From Heterodera schachtii (lineage: Eukaryota > Nematoda > Chromadorea > Rhabditida > Heteroderidae): 64,000 bases of DNA. The notes under the pieces are model-generated. The model saw nothing but the letters and a program-made list of their open reading frames with translations. It ran no database searches and was not told the origin of the DNA. Below are positions 32,073 to 45,123 of this stretch, in pieces. The position numbers and the translations under genes are program-made. The stretch is from positions 85,870-149,869 of the forward strand of contig SIJG01000151.1 in NCBI GenBank assembly GCA_023374025.1, given 5' to 3'. Numbering within the stretch: the first letter of the stretch is position 1; each line of letters opens with the position of its first letter.

Positions 32073-33711
32073 AAATATTTCTTTAAATAGTGGTCAAATC
32101 GAATTGGAAATTAGGCCCAAAGTTACGCCTCAATTTCGTCTAAAATTTTAGAAATTTAGCAAGCTAATGAAGCAATTCAAGGGCTATCGTATGATACCAA
32201 GATTTTGCAATTTGGTTGCGTCTGAGAAAAGTTATGAGTTGATTTAGTCAAAAATTTAGCAAATTTGCACTTTTTGTGAAGTGGCCAACCACGATCCAAA
32301 GAAATGAATGGGAACAATTGGCCAACAAAAGATGGAGCAACGAACAAATCGGAAGAACCTGCAAAATAACAAAAAATATTTGATTTAAAATGTATAAAAA
32401 TTAAAAGCCAATATTGTTTACCATATAATCACTTTTTTAAATTTAATTAATAAAAACTGATTTTTACCCAAACGGTGTCCATTTTAGTGAAAATGATCTG
32501 TCGAAAGGCCGAATCAACGCCAATTCCTACGGTATCGCCAACACCGTAGGAACATTTGTCATTTATTTCTTTTGGAAAACGAAAACTTCCATTTGCAAAA
32601 ATGGCCTTATAGCAGCCGTTGTTTGGTTTTCTAAACGTAATCTTCTTCGTTTTTTGCTTGTTGACGAATTGTACCGAAATAATTATTTATTTTACTTGTT
32701 AAAAAGTTGGCATTTTTATCTCGCCAAAAAATTATTTTTGTGGACAGTAATTTCATAATAAAAATGTCGGATGAATTATTATTGTTCACCAAAATCGAAT
32801 GTTTTGCGAAGACGGAATACCAACCACCTTTTGAAGGAAAATTACTTTAATTTATTATTTTTAATGGTGCTATGACGAAGCGACAAAAATATGGGTGTTT
32901 GTAATAATTAAATTTAATTATTATTTTGATCTTTTGCTAACTTAATTAATTATAACTTAGCTTAAACTTAGTCAATAATGAAATTTAGTATTTAGTGACA
33001 GCTCCAAGTGTCCTTTACTAATTATGTAATTTTTTAAAATTAGTAGAAATTTACAAAAAGTTGTAACAAAAAAAATCTTGAAAAATTTAGACTTCACAAT
33101 TTGACCCTAACTTTTTTGAAATTCATTAAAATTTTTTGAAATTTAGCACAATAATAGATAATCTTTGGACTACCTTTATATAAACAACAGAAAAAAGTTA
33201 TGAAGGAATTAATAGTGTCATCATATTTTTATGGTCATCCAAAAAAGTAAGCTCGTTTAAATCGCACTTGATATGAAAAGATAGCCCAAAGATTTCCTTA
33301 TTATTCTGCTAACACACCTATATTTTTGTCGCTTAGGCTCACCACGTTTTTAATGAAATTAACACTGTAATCTTTCGTACAACAGACAGTTAGACATTTG
33401 TCACCACTGATTTCGAGGTTTTCGTGACAAGCGGTGGAATCCCAGTAATTTTTTTTTGAGAATTTAAAAACGCCTTAAAATAACTAATTGCTTTTAAAAT
33501 TATTTTAGTCCAAGTCTTGAAGGATTATTTTATAAAAGGTTTAGTTAATTAAAATAAGTTTATTTGTCAAAAAATGAATTTTCTTTAATTTTTTTCACTT
33601 TCGCTTAATTCACCATTCTCTTCTGCTTCTCTTTTTCTTTATCCATTTCGCTGATTTTTTGTTTAATTTTCTTCTGATTATTTTTAAATTGTGAGATTTG
33701 TTCCTCAGCAG
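32073..33711 (-). pseudogene. SPRY-domain pseudogene
   Basis: Exon remains in the normal order: coil (33,600-33,711), NCWD-type block (about 33,375-33,475, frameshifted before YWDS), WYSVFAKHSI block (about 32,745-32,850, frameshifted within FYYEITV), SYGVGDTVGIGVDSAFRQIIFTK block (about 32,470-32,690) and the last exon (32,073-32,359). The last exon is split by about 140 bp of foldback half-arm (about 32,143-32,285) and has an extra base that creates a stop after DEIEA. With at least three independent lesions it is certainly not a working gene. It is most similar to the intact gene at 35.4 kb. Confidence 0.88.
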
Positions 33712-34181
33712 CTTAAAATATAATTAATTATTGCAAGCAAACGGTGCTATGACTTCACTCAAAAACAATTAAAATAATAAATTTTGACTGAAAATTATTC
33801 ATAAATTCGCCGGAAAGAATCAGATTTTATAATCATGATAATATTCGATAGCCCTAAATGTTTTCTGTTTTCCTGCAAAATTAAAAAAAATTGTTTAAGT
33901 TCCAAAAAAAGTTATGACCAAAAAGGTTTTAAAAAATTTTGATTTTCTGAATTCCTCTAAGAATAGATCAATCAAACGCCATAAAAAATATAAAAAATTT
34001 TAAAAATTTCAAGAAAAATACTAAAAAAAGTTAAAGCTTTTTTTAAAACTTACATAAATGTTATTAAATAAAAAATTTGTGAATATCCAGAAAAACAAAA
34101 AACTTAAAAGATTTTTTTCATAATAATTACTAAGTAACTAAATATTTTAGAAATTCTTGAGAATTTATATGTATTTTTTGC

Positions 34182-34566
34182 CGGGCCAGGCCGTTTTCGT
34201 ACGGGCCGTTTTCGTACGAGCACATGTTTTTTGACTATAACTTTTTTCTATGTCGACCAAATCCAACGATCTTGATATCATTCGAAAGCCCTTCAGGTGC
34301 TCTATTAGCCTGCAAAATTCCAAAAAATATCCTTAAGTTTAAAAAAAGTTCGAGCCAAAAAAGTTGGAAAATCTGGTTGTATGAATTCTTCTGGCCATAA
34401 CTTTTTTGATCCTTAACGAGATTTTTCGGAATTTAGCAGGCTAATAGAGGACAATTAGGGCTATCGAACGATACCAAAAATGTTGGATTTGGTTGGCAAA
34501 GAAAAAAGTTATAGCCAAAAACTTGCGCTCGTACGAAAACGGCCCGTACGAAAACGACCCCGACCC
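34182..34566. mobile_element. Foldback element with 'ttttcgtacgggcc' termini, TSD ATTTTTTGC
   Basis: A 385-bp palindrome flanked by the 9-bp duplication ATTTTTTGC (34,173-34,181 and 34,567-34,575). Each end holds two copies of a TTTTCGTACG phrase, then the shared core: 'gactataacttttttc', 'gatatcattcgaaagccct', 'ctctattagcctgcaaaa', 'aaaaaaagttcgagcc' and the mirror image. This is the clearest full copy of the family in the window. Confidence 0.92.
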
Positions 34567-34995
34567 ATTTTTTGCAGCGACGTTTTGTCTTGCTCCCTCC
34601 AAAAAAATGGCTGAAATATAAACTAAAAACGCTAAATATGATTTATATGAACTAAAAACTTTCACCAAATCAAAATTTTGACGTAGAAATGCTATTTTGA
34701 GCCCATTTCTTCATAGCATATGATCAGATATTTAATATGAATCTTAGCATAAATTGGAAAAACCTTTTTTTTTTTTTTTTTGCAAATTTTCATCTTTTAC
34801 AAGGGAACATTCCGAGCTGTAAGTCGGAATTGCTTATAAATGATATACCATTGGATAAAGGAGGGAGGGTCAATTTCAATGTGAATTTTTAATTTTAGCG
34901 GTGCATTTTGCCTCCTTCGAGAGTTACAGGGCGTCAAAAATGCGAATTTCATTGCCTCGGGCATATTTCGACAGAAGGGAAAGAGCGAAAATGAG

Positions 34996-35050
34996 TTACA
35001 CGGGTGGTTAAAATGGTTTTTGGTCCATGGGTTCAAACCCACATGCCTGT
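34996..35050 (+). ncRNA. tRNA-like promoter boxes (possible SINE)
   Basis: A self-complementary B-box GGGTTCAAACCC (35,029-35,040) follows an A-box-like GGGTGGTTAAAATGG at about 35,001. No complete cloverleaf is evident. Confidence 0.25.
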
Positions 35051-35359
35051 AAAAAATTTTTTAAATTTATTTTGGGTTTTTTGGACAGGCAATTATGAAT
35101 TTTGGCATCCATTTCGCCCAATTACGAACCCCAAACAAAAACCAATTTAACACTGAAAAGATTGCATTTTTTTATTATATTTTTGATCATTTTCTAACTA
35201 ACCCCCACCATTGTAATCATTATATTTCCTTTCTTTAATCAAGTTTTAATTCATTTTCCGATTAATACAGAAAACCAAATTTTAATTGAAAAAGAAAGAC
35301 ATAAAAATGATTAAAAAGAGCAAATTGATCAACAACATTAGTAAAAATTAATTCTTCCT

Positions 35360-37937
35360 TCAGAGAGTTGCCAAATCGAATTTAAAATTGGGTCCAAAAT
35401 TGGCCTCAATTTTGTCATCAAATGAATACAAAGAAACGAACGGATAAAATGAACCATCAGAAAAAGATGAATCAACCAAACCAGAGGTATCTGTGAAAAA
35501 ATTAAGGGATTTTGATTATTTTAAACATAAAAATAAATTAGCATAAAATAGGCAAATAATTAGATTATAAAAGAAAATAATTTATTTAGTAAATATTTAA
35601 TTTGCCAACCCAAACGAAGTCCATTCTTTGTAAAAATCATCTGTCGAGTGGCCGAATGAACGCCAATTCCAACGGTATCGCCAACACCGTAGGAATATTC
35701 GGCATTCTTTTCCTCTATTTGTCCGTTAATCCGAATAAGGCCATCACTTTGATATGCATAAGTGCCCTTTTCATGTCGAATTGATCCATCCAATTTTGTC
35801 TGCTGTTTAACAGCGAATCCGAAGATGATGGGCCAACTGAATAAAAAAGAAATAAATAATAAAATATTACTTTTAATACCAAATCACTTACTCTTTTTTC
35901 TCTTTTTTCATAACTGAAATTTCGTAGTAAAAAAAGTCAGACAAATGCTTGTTCAGCACAATCGAATATTTAGCGAAGACGGAATGCCAATCTTTTTTAG
36001 AAGAAATTGAATTTTGATGTAAATTTAAAAAACAATTACCATAATCATTTCTCTTATGATGGACAATGCGACTTTTGTCACCACTGATTTCGATGCCATT
36101 GTGACAAGCGAAGGAATCCCAACAATTTTCTTGGAATTTTAAAAACACCTGAAAGTAATAATTCAATATTTTTTAATAATTATTATATAATAATTTATTA
36201 AATAAATTAAAAAAATTTTTACCGTAAAATATTTTTATTTTTATTTTCTCTTCCATTCATTCACCTTTTTCTGTGTCTGCTTCTCCATTTCACTGATTTT
36301 TTCCAAAATATCATTTTGCGATTGTAAGAATGCTTAAAATATAAAATAATTAATTATTTATTTATTTAAATGAAAAAAACAACAATAAAATAAATTTAAT
36401 AATTATTCCTATGGTTTTAGCATTTTTTCGCAGAATCGGTCGAGTTTTAAGAATTTCTCTGATTGTATTAATTCTGCTGCCAGTCAAAATGACCCAAAAG
36501 TTATGGGGCCTCAAAAATTGAAATTTAGGCCTAAGGACCCATTTTAAGTATTTTACACTTTCTATTAATTCCCAACCTTTACATTTATTATTATTTTTTG
36601 CTTAGGTTTACTAAAAAAAGCTTAGCAAATATTTTTTAGTCTAAAATATTATTTTTTAAATTGTTTTGTAAAATTACACATTAATTGAAATATATTTGTT
36701 TTTATTTGGGTTTGAACCATCCAAAAACGCAAATTTAACCAACTGAGCCACCAATTTTAACTGGAAACACAGCCAAAATTTCGATTTTTGAGGCCCCATA
36801 ACTTTTTGGTTGACCCCCCCCCCCCCCACATTTTTTATGTATGAATTAAATGATTCGAAAAATGTTCAATTGCGCAAGTAGTTAACCCCCCTAGTTACCG
36901 TAGCGCGCGAAATTTTCGCGCACAATCCTAAAGATATTGAGCCATTTTTGTGTTTGAAGTGCATAATTAACGCATGAAAGATAAAATTTGAAAATATTAA
37001 GCGTCGGAAGTTGTCACTTTTAGCTAGATTGGAAGATACATTTTGAAAAAATTAAGGAGCTAAAGGGCTCAATACCTTTAGGATCGTGAGCGAAAATTTC
37101 GCGCGCTACGATAACTAGGGGGGGGGGGATTAACTACTTGCGCAGTTATCAAAGAAAAGCCCGAAAATTTCATTTTTCGTTAAATTGTCCTTGCCTTTTG
37201 TCTGCTGTTGTTGCTGCTTCTCAATTTCACCAATTCTCTCCAAAATTGCTTTCAAATGATCTTCCGAAACTGAAACTTAATGCAATTTTTTAATTAATTT
37301 TTTTAGATTTTTGTTAAGTTATCAAATTATAGCTGAAAATATCATAATATATTTTTGTAAAACATACTCACCATCTTTTGTCGGAGTTTTCCTGTCTTCT
37401 TGCTGTTCATCTTCTTCTTCTTCATCATCCAGACTGAACTCATCATCATTCATTCCTCAAAATAAAATTTAATGAAATAAAATTTAAAAATAATAATTTT
37501 TGGCTTTATTAAAAAAAAAGTTATTTTCTAAATATTTTTGGACGTAACTTTTTTTTTTTTGAAACAAAACAAATTTTATGAAATTTTGCAGAATAAAAAG
37601 GGCTCTTGGAGCTATATGATTCCATGAATGTTAATTTGGGTAGTGCTTCTATAAATTGCTATAGTTTCAAATTTTAAATAATTTTAGGGCATTTATTTTT
37701 TTAATTGTCCTGTGAACTGAAATAAGGCCAACTTTTTCGTTTTCTTTTATTAATAAATTTCAAAAATTTTTCATACTGTATCCCCTCAATTATGCTTAAA
37801 TTATCTACCGTATCCGTCTTGTCCAAACGCTTCAGAACTTGCAACAGATGGCTCCATTGTTTGGGCTCGATTCAGCTCAGCAATTCGGGCAATCAGAACA
37901 CTCATTTCCTCCGATGTGCTCAGATTAGGAAAAATTG
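35360..37937 (-). CDS. SPRY-domain protein with N-terminal coiled coil, intact
   Basis: Eight exons on the minus strand: 37,809-37,937; 37,372-37,455; 37,195-37,269; 36,265-36,332; 36,040-36,148; 35,892-35,991; 35,610-35,836; 35,360-35,490. All join in phase; from the ATG at 37,905 they give 296 residues. The N-terminal third is acidic and coil-forming (MSVLIARIAELNRAQ; DDEFSLDDEEEEDE; LKAILERIGEIEKQ; DILEKISEMEKQ). The SPRY part carries ENCWDSFACH, IEISGDKSRIVHHK, WHSVFAKYSIVLNKHLSDFFYYE, FGFAVKQQTKLDGS, SYGVGDTVGIGVHSATRQMIFTKNG and the end EANFGPNFKFDLATL. One intron begins with GC (AAAG/GCAAGG at 37,195) and contains an inverted-repeat element. A small exon-like ATG stretch at 38,016-38,069 (MSSFTISSSS) does not join in frame to the next exon, so it may be untranslated or unrelated. 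No signal peptide. Role: probably protein binding in the host-parasite or internal signalling context; partner unknown. Confidence 0.85.
36708..36755 (-). ncRNA. tRNA-like promoter boxes (possible SINE)
   Basis: On the minus strand an A-box-like TGGCTCAGTTGG is followed 20-25 bp later by a B-box GGTTCAAACCC. The spacing is that of a tRNA, but the acceptor and anticodon stems are not convincing. It lies in the long GC-AG intron of the SPRY gene at 35.4 kb. Confidence 0.3.
36873..37148. mobile_element. Inverted-repeat element in intron
   Basis: The ends are TTGCGCAAGTAGTTAA and a near-perfect complement. Inverted pairing extends about 75 bp and includes GTAGCGCGCGAAATTTTCGC. A G11 run sits in the right arm. 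It lies in the GC-AG intron of the SPRY gene. A target duplication is not clear. Confidence 0.8.
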
Positions 37938-38069
37938 CTAAAAATGAAAAATTAATTAAAAATTACTTTTAACAAATTTGAAAATGTTATTATTATTGGG
38001 TTTTAATTATTTACGTTGGAGAGGAGAAAATTCGTCCGCTGATGATGAAGAAATCGTGAATGATGACAT

Positions 38070-40769
38070 TTTAATTTTAACTAAAAATTTATTTTTATTT
38101 GTTTAATGAATTTAGAAAAAAATATGAGCAAATGAAGCCTAAATTCTGCTATCGCCGCTGTAATTGTGCACATATTTATAGGCCAAAAAGTAAATAAATT
38201 TATTGGCAAAACGATGACCCAAAATTGGAGAAAATGCGACGGGCAAAAGATAAGAATAATAAATATTTGAATAACTCATAATTTTCTTCCGCTTTTATCT
38301 TTTATTTATTCAAATTATTGCCTTTTAGTGTTGGGCAAATGGTGACCCAAAAAATGGGCAAAACTGCGGGGGAAAGAGGTGGGAAAAGGGCAAAATGTTG
38401 AGATGAAAACTTAATAAAAAATAAAAAATTATAAATAAAAAAATAAAAGATATTTTAATTATGGAGAAGGCTTTATATTTTTTGGAAATAAATCATAACA
38501 TAATTGACCAAAAAACAGGCAGGTGTTAAATAAGTGAACTGTTTAATAGTCTATGAGAAAAGCATAAATTTTTGTTAAAACTATGCAATTGTTTTGTTTT
38601 TAGCATTTAAAAACAAAAAAATATGCAAATATTTAATTGACATTTACATATTTTCTTATTTATAGTAAATTAAAATAAAAATTAACATTTTTCATAATCG
38701 TAAATTAAAAAGAAATAAAAACAATAATTAGCGTTATAAAACAAAAACCCAACTTAAAAAATGGAATTAAAAATAAACAAAGAGCAAAAACCAATAATTA
38801 ATTAATTAATTTGAAATTATCGCCTTCTTCCATGCTTCTGCTCTCTTCAAAGAGTGGCCAAATTGAAGTTGATTTTAACAAAAGTTATGACGATTTTTTT
38901 CTCGAAAAATAGTTCGAGTTGGATTTTTACCCTCCCCGACTTTGAGTTTCCGACATTTTTAGGCTCAATCGACCAGGGCTTCCAAAAAATATGCACGCAA
39001 AGTGGCCAAAATATACGCATAAATATGCAAATAAAATCGTGAAATATGCACCAAATATACAAAGAAATCACAAAATAACAAAAAACTTGAAAATTTGGGG
39101 TGCAAATTAAATTTAAAAAATTTATTTCTCATAAATTTTTAAGTTGTTTTTCAATTGCAAATCAAAAGTTTCTCATTTTCAATTGCAAATCAAAAATATC
39201 TCAATTTTCGGCAGTGAAGCTCACTGTTGACCCACTCGCGGCGCACCCATTCAGATTTGGATTTAATTTTAGGCGTAATTAAAAATTTTTTCCTAAGGGA
39301 TATTCAAATCGGAAAATATTTGACGAAAAATGGCAAAATATGCAAAAAAGCTAAAAATATGCACAAAAATCGCAAAATATGCATTAATATGCGAAAAAAA
39401 CGAAAATATGCAAATAAAAGTCCCGATTTTTATATGCAAACGCAAAAAAGAAAGTGTTTTTCCTACTATTTAGAGCATGGAGAAGCCAGGAAAAAATATT
39501 TATTTGCATATTTTAGCAGCTCTGTTCATAACTTATGGTAATCTTTTTTTTGTCAGTTTTAGTCTCTGATCACTTTGGATCGTTTATTTGAAATTTTTCA
39601 AACTTAGTGGGTGATCAGAGCTAAAAAAGAAATTTAGTGATAAATAGCTCGGTATGCTTATTTGTGCATATTTTTCGAATTTGGTACAAAATTCCAAAAA
39701 TGGTAATGTTTAGCCTGAAATTTTTAAAAAATTACTTATTTTTAGTAACCGAATTGCATTGTTTCAAAAATCTTCCAGGTAGTAGCTGTTGGCCACGTGT
39801 CCAAAATCCTTAATTTTCAAATAAATTAGCCAAAAAACCCACAGAATCTGCTATTTTAGCGAAAATCTGTTAAGAAATTAGTACAAAATCCTCAAATTTC
39901 CCAGACGGCACGTTACAATGTTTTGGTTGTTTAAAAAAGCTTCAAAAATGGCCCATTTTCGGACTAATTTTAAATTGTTGCACCTAAACTTTAAGGTCCA
40001 TCACATAAACTAATTCCCTTGCACAATAATTAAATTGTTTGTAATATTAAAAAAAATTTCGGGTTTTGAAATTTTGATATCCAGCTTTCGCGCTAGGTCG
40101 ACAAAACATGTTATCTTTGCTTAAAATCAACCAAACTTTACATTCTTGGTACCATTCGATAGCCAAGCTTCTTCTCTATTAGCATGTCAAATTAAAAAAT
40201 TTTTGGTCAACTTTAGAAAAAGTTGTGTGAAAATAAGTACTATTTCTGCCATAACTTAGATTAAATTTGATTATTTTGTTTGAAATTTTGCAGGCTAATA
40301 GAGAAAAACCTTGACTATCGAATGGTACCAAGAATGTAAAATTTGGTTGGTTTTAAGCAAAGTTATACCATGTTTTGTCGAAAAATAGCAAAAATGGCGG
40401 GTTTTATGAAACGACCTAGCACCTCCAACTTTGATGACGGCTTAATGATTTTACATATTTTAAATCCTTTTACTATGCTAAATTCCCCTTGTTTCTGTAC
40501 ATCGTTTTACTGTTCATAGAATACTTTCACAAAAAATTAAAAATTTTGTTATTTTGAAAATATTTAAGGGCCATTTGGGGCCAGCGTTGTCAATTTGATT
40601 GGACTTGGTATCATTAAGCATTTTGCAAAACTCTGAATTGAGTTGCAAAATCAACATTTTTTATTAAACGAATAATAGTAATTAGCATTAATTAAAAAGG
40701 AATAAAAATACACAAAAAGAATTAATTAATTAAATGAATTATCGTCCTCTTCCATTGTTTCTGTTTTCT
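38070..40769. other. Intergenic region, start of block B
   Basis: Block B similarity to block A starts at about 38,526. There is no gene. 38,976-39,527 is a phrase element ('aaatatgca' words, CAGGGCTTCC start, complement at the end). 40,085-40,400 is a complete foldback core in which both arms are AT-rich and share 'taccattcgatagccaagc' type words. About 1.37 kb (39,130-40,497) has no counterpart in block A. Confidence 0.6.
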
Positions 40770-42548
40770 TCAAAGAGTGGCCAAATTTAATTTGAAATTT
40801 GGCCCAAAGGCTTCGATTTCATTGCCAATTCTCATCAAAGAAACAAATGGGAACAATTCATTAAAAACAGAATTTGGTAAATTGTCGACCCAATAGAAAG
40901 GATCTGAGAAAAGATAATATTTGGATTAGTGAATTGGGCTAAAGTTGCGAAAATTGTTTTAAAATTTATTATTATTTTATATTGTTATTTTAACAAACCC
41001 TGACGCCGTCCATTTTTGGTGAAGAAAAACTGCCGAGTGGCCAAATTAAGGCCACATCCGACTATATCATTTTGCTTGAAGGAATATTCATTTTTAGCTT
41101 TTTAATAATGAAATTCGCCGTTAATGCAAAAAGCGCCTCCGCTTAAATAGGCATAAGTGCCAAAGTTGGGTATTTCTTCCAATATTTTCTGCTGTTTGGC
41201 GGCGAATCCGAAAAAGGCTGACACAAAGAAGAACTAAAATAAATTTAAAAAGATAGCAAAATAAATAACATATTATTATTTTTTATATTATATTGAATTT
41301 ATCTGATAATATTTAGGATAATAAATGCTGTTACTTTGGCATTTTTTGACCGAAATTTCAAAGTAAAAAAAGCCAGACAAATCCTTATCAAATAAAATTG
41401 GATTGGTAGCAAAGACAGAGCGACATAAAACTTCATTTAAAAATAAAATAATATTTATGTATTAAACTTTAAAAAAAAATACTTTCTTTTCCCTTATGAA
41501 TGACCGTCAAATTTTTGACATCAGTGATTTCGAGTGCGTCCTGCTGACAAGAATTGACCATAATTAATGAATCATTTTAAATTTAAATTGTAATAAAATT
41601 ATTTTAATAAAATAATTTTTATAGTTCTTTTAATTATTCATTCACCATTTCCATCTGCTTTTCTTTATTGTCCTTTTCCGATGCATAGTTTTTTCTCTTC
41701 TGTTCATTTTGCAAATGTTCGATTTGGTAGATAGAAACTAAAAAATTAGTTAATTAAATATTTAAATTTCATTTAGGCAAAAAATATTTGACAGTAACTA
41801 AAATAATAACAGTTGCGGTAGGTACAGTAATCGTTGCTCTCTCATTTTCTTTTTTTACCATTTTGCTTTTGATTTTCCATTTCCATTTTGTCAACTTTCG
41901 TCTGCAAATTTACAATTTGTCCCATCAATATGAATTTTATTCGAGCATTTTAATATTCTCGCTGAATTTAAGCGTAAAAGAGAATTTAAATTGGTTTTAA
42001 ATATTCCTCGTCTAATTTTTCGAATTATTTTCCCATAAATATTTGATTCTTTTCACTTTTAAACGCATTCTTTGAGAATTTTTGAAAATTACGTTTTTCT
42101 GCAGTTGCTCCAACTTGTCCATGTACTGCTCCTCCTTCTCGTCCATTTTTGCCTGCATTTTCTCGTTTTCTTTTTTCATTTTCCCATTCTCCGCTTCGAT
42201 TTTTGCCAACAGTGCATTCGTTTCCTGCTGCTTCAACTTTTCTTGGAGTCCCTTCTGAAATTAAATTAATAATAATTAGAAATTCCCATTTGATTCTCAT
42301 AAAATTACTCTTTCTTTAATAAGACTCACATTTTGAGCTCCAATTTAGTATTTTTCAATAACAATTTCATTTTGGCAAACTTTTCATTAAATTCCTAAAA
42401 AAATTTGCAATAAAAAACTAAATTAATTTTTGATAAATTTCAAATTTTTCTATTTTTTTGTAATTTTCCTCCTTCAATTGTTGCTGATCATTGAATTGTT
42501 CACCATTTGTTTTAACAATATCAAAATATTCAATTCATAATAATTCAT
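40770..42548 (-). pseudogene. SPRY-domain gene, block B copy, 54-bp deletion
   Basis: Counterpart of the gene at 3,927-5,910, with the same exon order: last exon from the stop at 40,770, the [11 protein letters not shown] exon near 41,000-41,220, the RSVFATNP exon near 41,335-41,430, a remnant of the NCWD exon near 41,485-41,552, then coil exons to 42,260. Compared with block A, 54 bp are missing at about 41,552, which removes the splice acceptor and the NCWD motif. The 5' start exon (to 42,548) is frameshifted. In contrast, the donor edge that is frameshifted in block A is normal here. Two in-frame 3-bp losses are harmless. Pseudogene. Confidence 0.82.
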
Positions 42549-42559
42549 TTCTGAAAATA

Positions 42560-44090
42560 TAAGCATTTTTATTCGATTAAGTACCGTTTCCGAAAAATTT
42601 TAAATTTTCTACGGCTTACTCTTTTCGAATTACCAAAATCATCATATGAAAAATCGCCTTATTTGTTGAATCGCTTGAAAATAACATTTTTCAAATTTCT
42701 TATAACTGTCAAATTGTATTTGATGATGGGATGGATGAGTTAATTTTTGAATACTGTTTTTATTTTAAAATAATTTTCAAACAAATAAAATAAAAATATA
42801 TTAATAAAAATGAAGTGAAAAATAGCTTAAACAAATTGAAGAAGTAATAAATGAACATCTGACTGCTGACTTCTTTTGCTTTTGTTCACATTTTATAGGG
42901 GTCAATTAACATAATTAAGGGCAAAAATGATGACTCAAAAATTGGAGAAGAGCAAAAAAAACGAAAAATATAATATTTGACTGATTTTCCATGCATTTTT
43001 TTGTCATTATAAATTATTAATTTTTATAAATTATAATTATCTAGCAAAACAGTGACCTAAAAAGTAGAGACCGGATAAGAGGGTTGGTCGGTCGGTTTCG
43101 GTTAAAAACCGAAAAAAACCGAAACTGAAAAAACCGAAAAACTCAAAAAATTCTCGGTCGGTCGGTTTCGGTTAAAAAACTGAAACCGAAAAAAAAATTT
43201 TCGGTTTTTTTGATTTTGTTTATTTTTTCCCAAAAAGCAATAAACCAATTTTTATTAACACAAAAATACTCTTTTATATTTACGCAGATTTAAAGGACTT
43301 TTTTGCTTCTTCTGCAGGGCTACCAAGTGTCCTGAATTTATTCAATGATTTCATCAAAATCTTTTCATGTCATTTTACAACGTTTTTTACGGCGCGCTTT
43401 TTTCAAAGAATTTTGGTGAACAGGGGGGCGGGAGGCAGGCGTCCGGCGGTGCCGATAAGCGCCGCCGGGAAAAATTTGCAATTTTTGATACGATTTGTTA
43501 AGAAAATTTGTCCAAAAATGACTAAATTTAAACCACAAAAATGCTGATTTTGAAAATTTTCATGGGAGCCCTGTGTTTAACGTTAAATCTGCTAAAAATA
43601 TGGGCAAAATTCTCAAAATTCGCCACAGCGGAGCCTATTGGCACAACCTGACCCTAAAATTCTTAATTTTCCTTATTTTTATTAAAAACATAAAATTACA
43701 TTATATATATATATAATCATCGTATCCTTGTACAAATCTTTTGCATATTTTTTCTTCGCATGGTAATAAATCAACAAAAGCCTTAATGATTCTGTCAATT
43801 TTATACTCGTGCCATGAATTCTCTCTTCAGAATTTTGGGAAAAAAGCCATCTCAAATTTATATCGTCCAATGTTAAATGAGTCATAACAATAAGCAAAAC
43901 CAAATTATGCGAAAGTAAAATAATGAATAATATTTAATTTTCCATACAGCTGATGAATCATTCACACTAATGAAAATTGAGTATAGTCCAAACAGAAATC
44001 TCCATTATCATTTGAACATCAAATAAATAATAAATTATTATAATAGTTTTATTATTTCAAAAAATAAAATTTCATATTAAAAATTGCTGC
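42560..44090. other. Non-coding stretch
   Basis: No gene. It holds a tract of 'gtcggtcggtttcggtt' and complementary 'aaaccgaaa' words (43,080-43,215), a GC hairpin (43,441-43,468) and the intact target site (near 44,043) of the palindrome that is inserted in block A. Confidence 0.6.
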
Positions 44091-44095
44091 TGAAA

Positions 44096-44746
44096 ATGTG
44101 CCGTATTTTTCTGCTAATTGTCCTATTTGCCTGCTGCTGTTTTATTTGTAGGGATATGATAAATAAAAATTATAAAAATTAGCTGATCTATTTTTTATTT
44201 AGCAAATCAGATCCGATGCCGCTCGGAAATTGTTGGCACTGTTACCGAAGAAAACAAAGCCGTTGTTCACTTGACGCCTAATCCATCCAATCTTAACCTT
44301 GAGTGTCCAGACAATAGTTATACTTATTGTAGTGCTGCCCAATGCTTTAAAAGTTTGAGTGTATGCATTAAAAAATCCGTACTCTCGAAGTATACAAAAA
44401 CACGACCTAATTAACATTTTAACTCATAGAAGAGGGACATTTCACGGTCTATACCTGCACCAATATGTCCTACTTACAACAAATAAGACGATGTGACAAA
44501 TCGTTCGAGGATTTGATGGCTGTACAAGAATGCGTGGCAAAAACCGGGATGGACACAGCGGCATGTAATAATTCACAAGCGAATGATCCGAAATTTGAGG
44601 GTTTATACGGAGGATACACATGCGAAAAATGCATTATTGGCGAACAAAACAAGGCCAACAGCAACGAAAATTACAAATTGTATAGTCCAACCGCGAAACC
44701 ATCGACACCGAATACGGCAACCAATGCCAATGAACTGGGTAACTAA
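44096..44746 (+). CDS. Small secreted cysteine-rich protein (block B copy)
   Basis: Three exons (44,096-44,147; 44,203-44,358; 44,430-44,746) with exactly the same exon lengths as the block A copy (52, 156 and 317 nt), giving 174 residues. The signal peptide is CRIFLLIVLFACCCF. Differences cluster in the third exon (for example RCDKSFEDL, ECVAKTGMDTAAC in place of RCDKAHEDL, ECMAKTGMDYNAC), and cysteines are conserved. The introns carry single-base indels relative to block A, which independently supports the exon model. Unlike block A, the upstream region is not interrupted by the palindromic transposon. Function unknown; secretion and disulphide bonding are inferred. Confidence 0.82.
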
Positions 44747-44747
44747 C

Positions 44748-45113
44748 GGTGGGGGTCGACTGGGCGGCGCCAGCCAACTGGGCACCAGCCCGGTTTTTAG
44801 AGCATAACTCTTTTCATAGTTGTCCGAATTGAATAAATTAAGAACATTCGATAGCCCTATGTATTCTCTATTTGCATGTAAAAAATAGAAAAATTTCATG
44901 AAGTTTCAGAAAAGTTATGGCCAAAAAAACTAGACAAACTGGGTTTTCCGAAAATTTTTGGCCATATCTTTTATAAAACTTAATGAAATGTTTCGATTTT
45001 TTACATGCTAATAGAGAATACATAGGGCTATCGAATGCTTTTAAATTCGTTCAATTTGGACAACTATGAAAAGAGTTATGCTCCAAAAACCGGGCTGGCG
45101 CCCAGTCGTCTCC
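44748..45113. mobile_element. Foldback element, TSD GGTAACTAAC (block B copy)
   Basis: Same insertion as at 9,399-9,744, with a short duplication in the left end (an extra GGCGCCAGCC phrase). Target duplications are at 44,738-44,747 and 45,114-45,123. Confidence 0.9.
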
Positions 45114-45123
45114 GGTAACTAAC

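Noticed and set aside
36410..36520. Possible additional coil exon of the SPRY gene on the minus strand
   Set aside because: The gene joins in phase without it, and no clean acceptor/donor pair was found.
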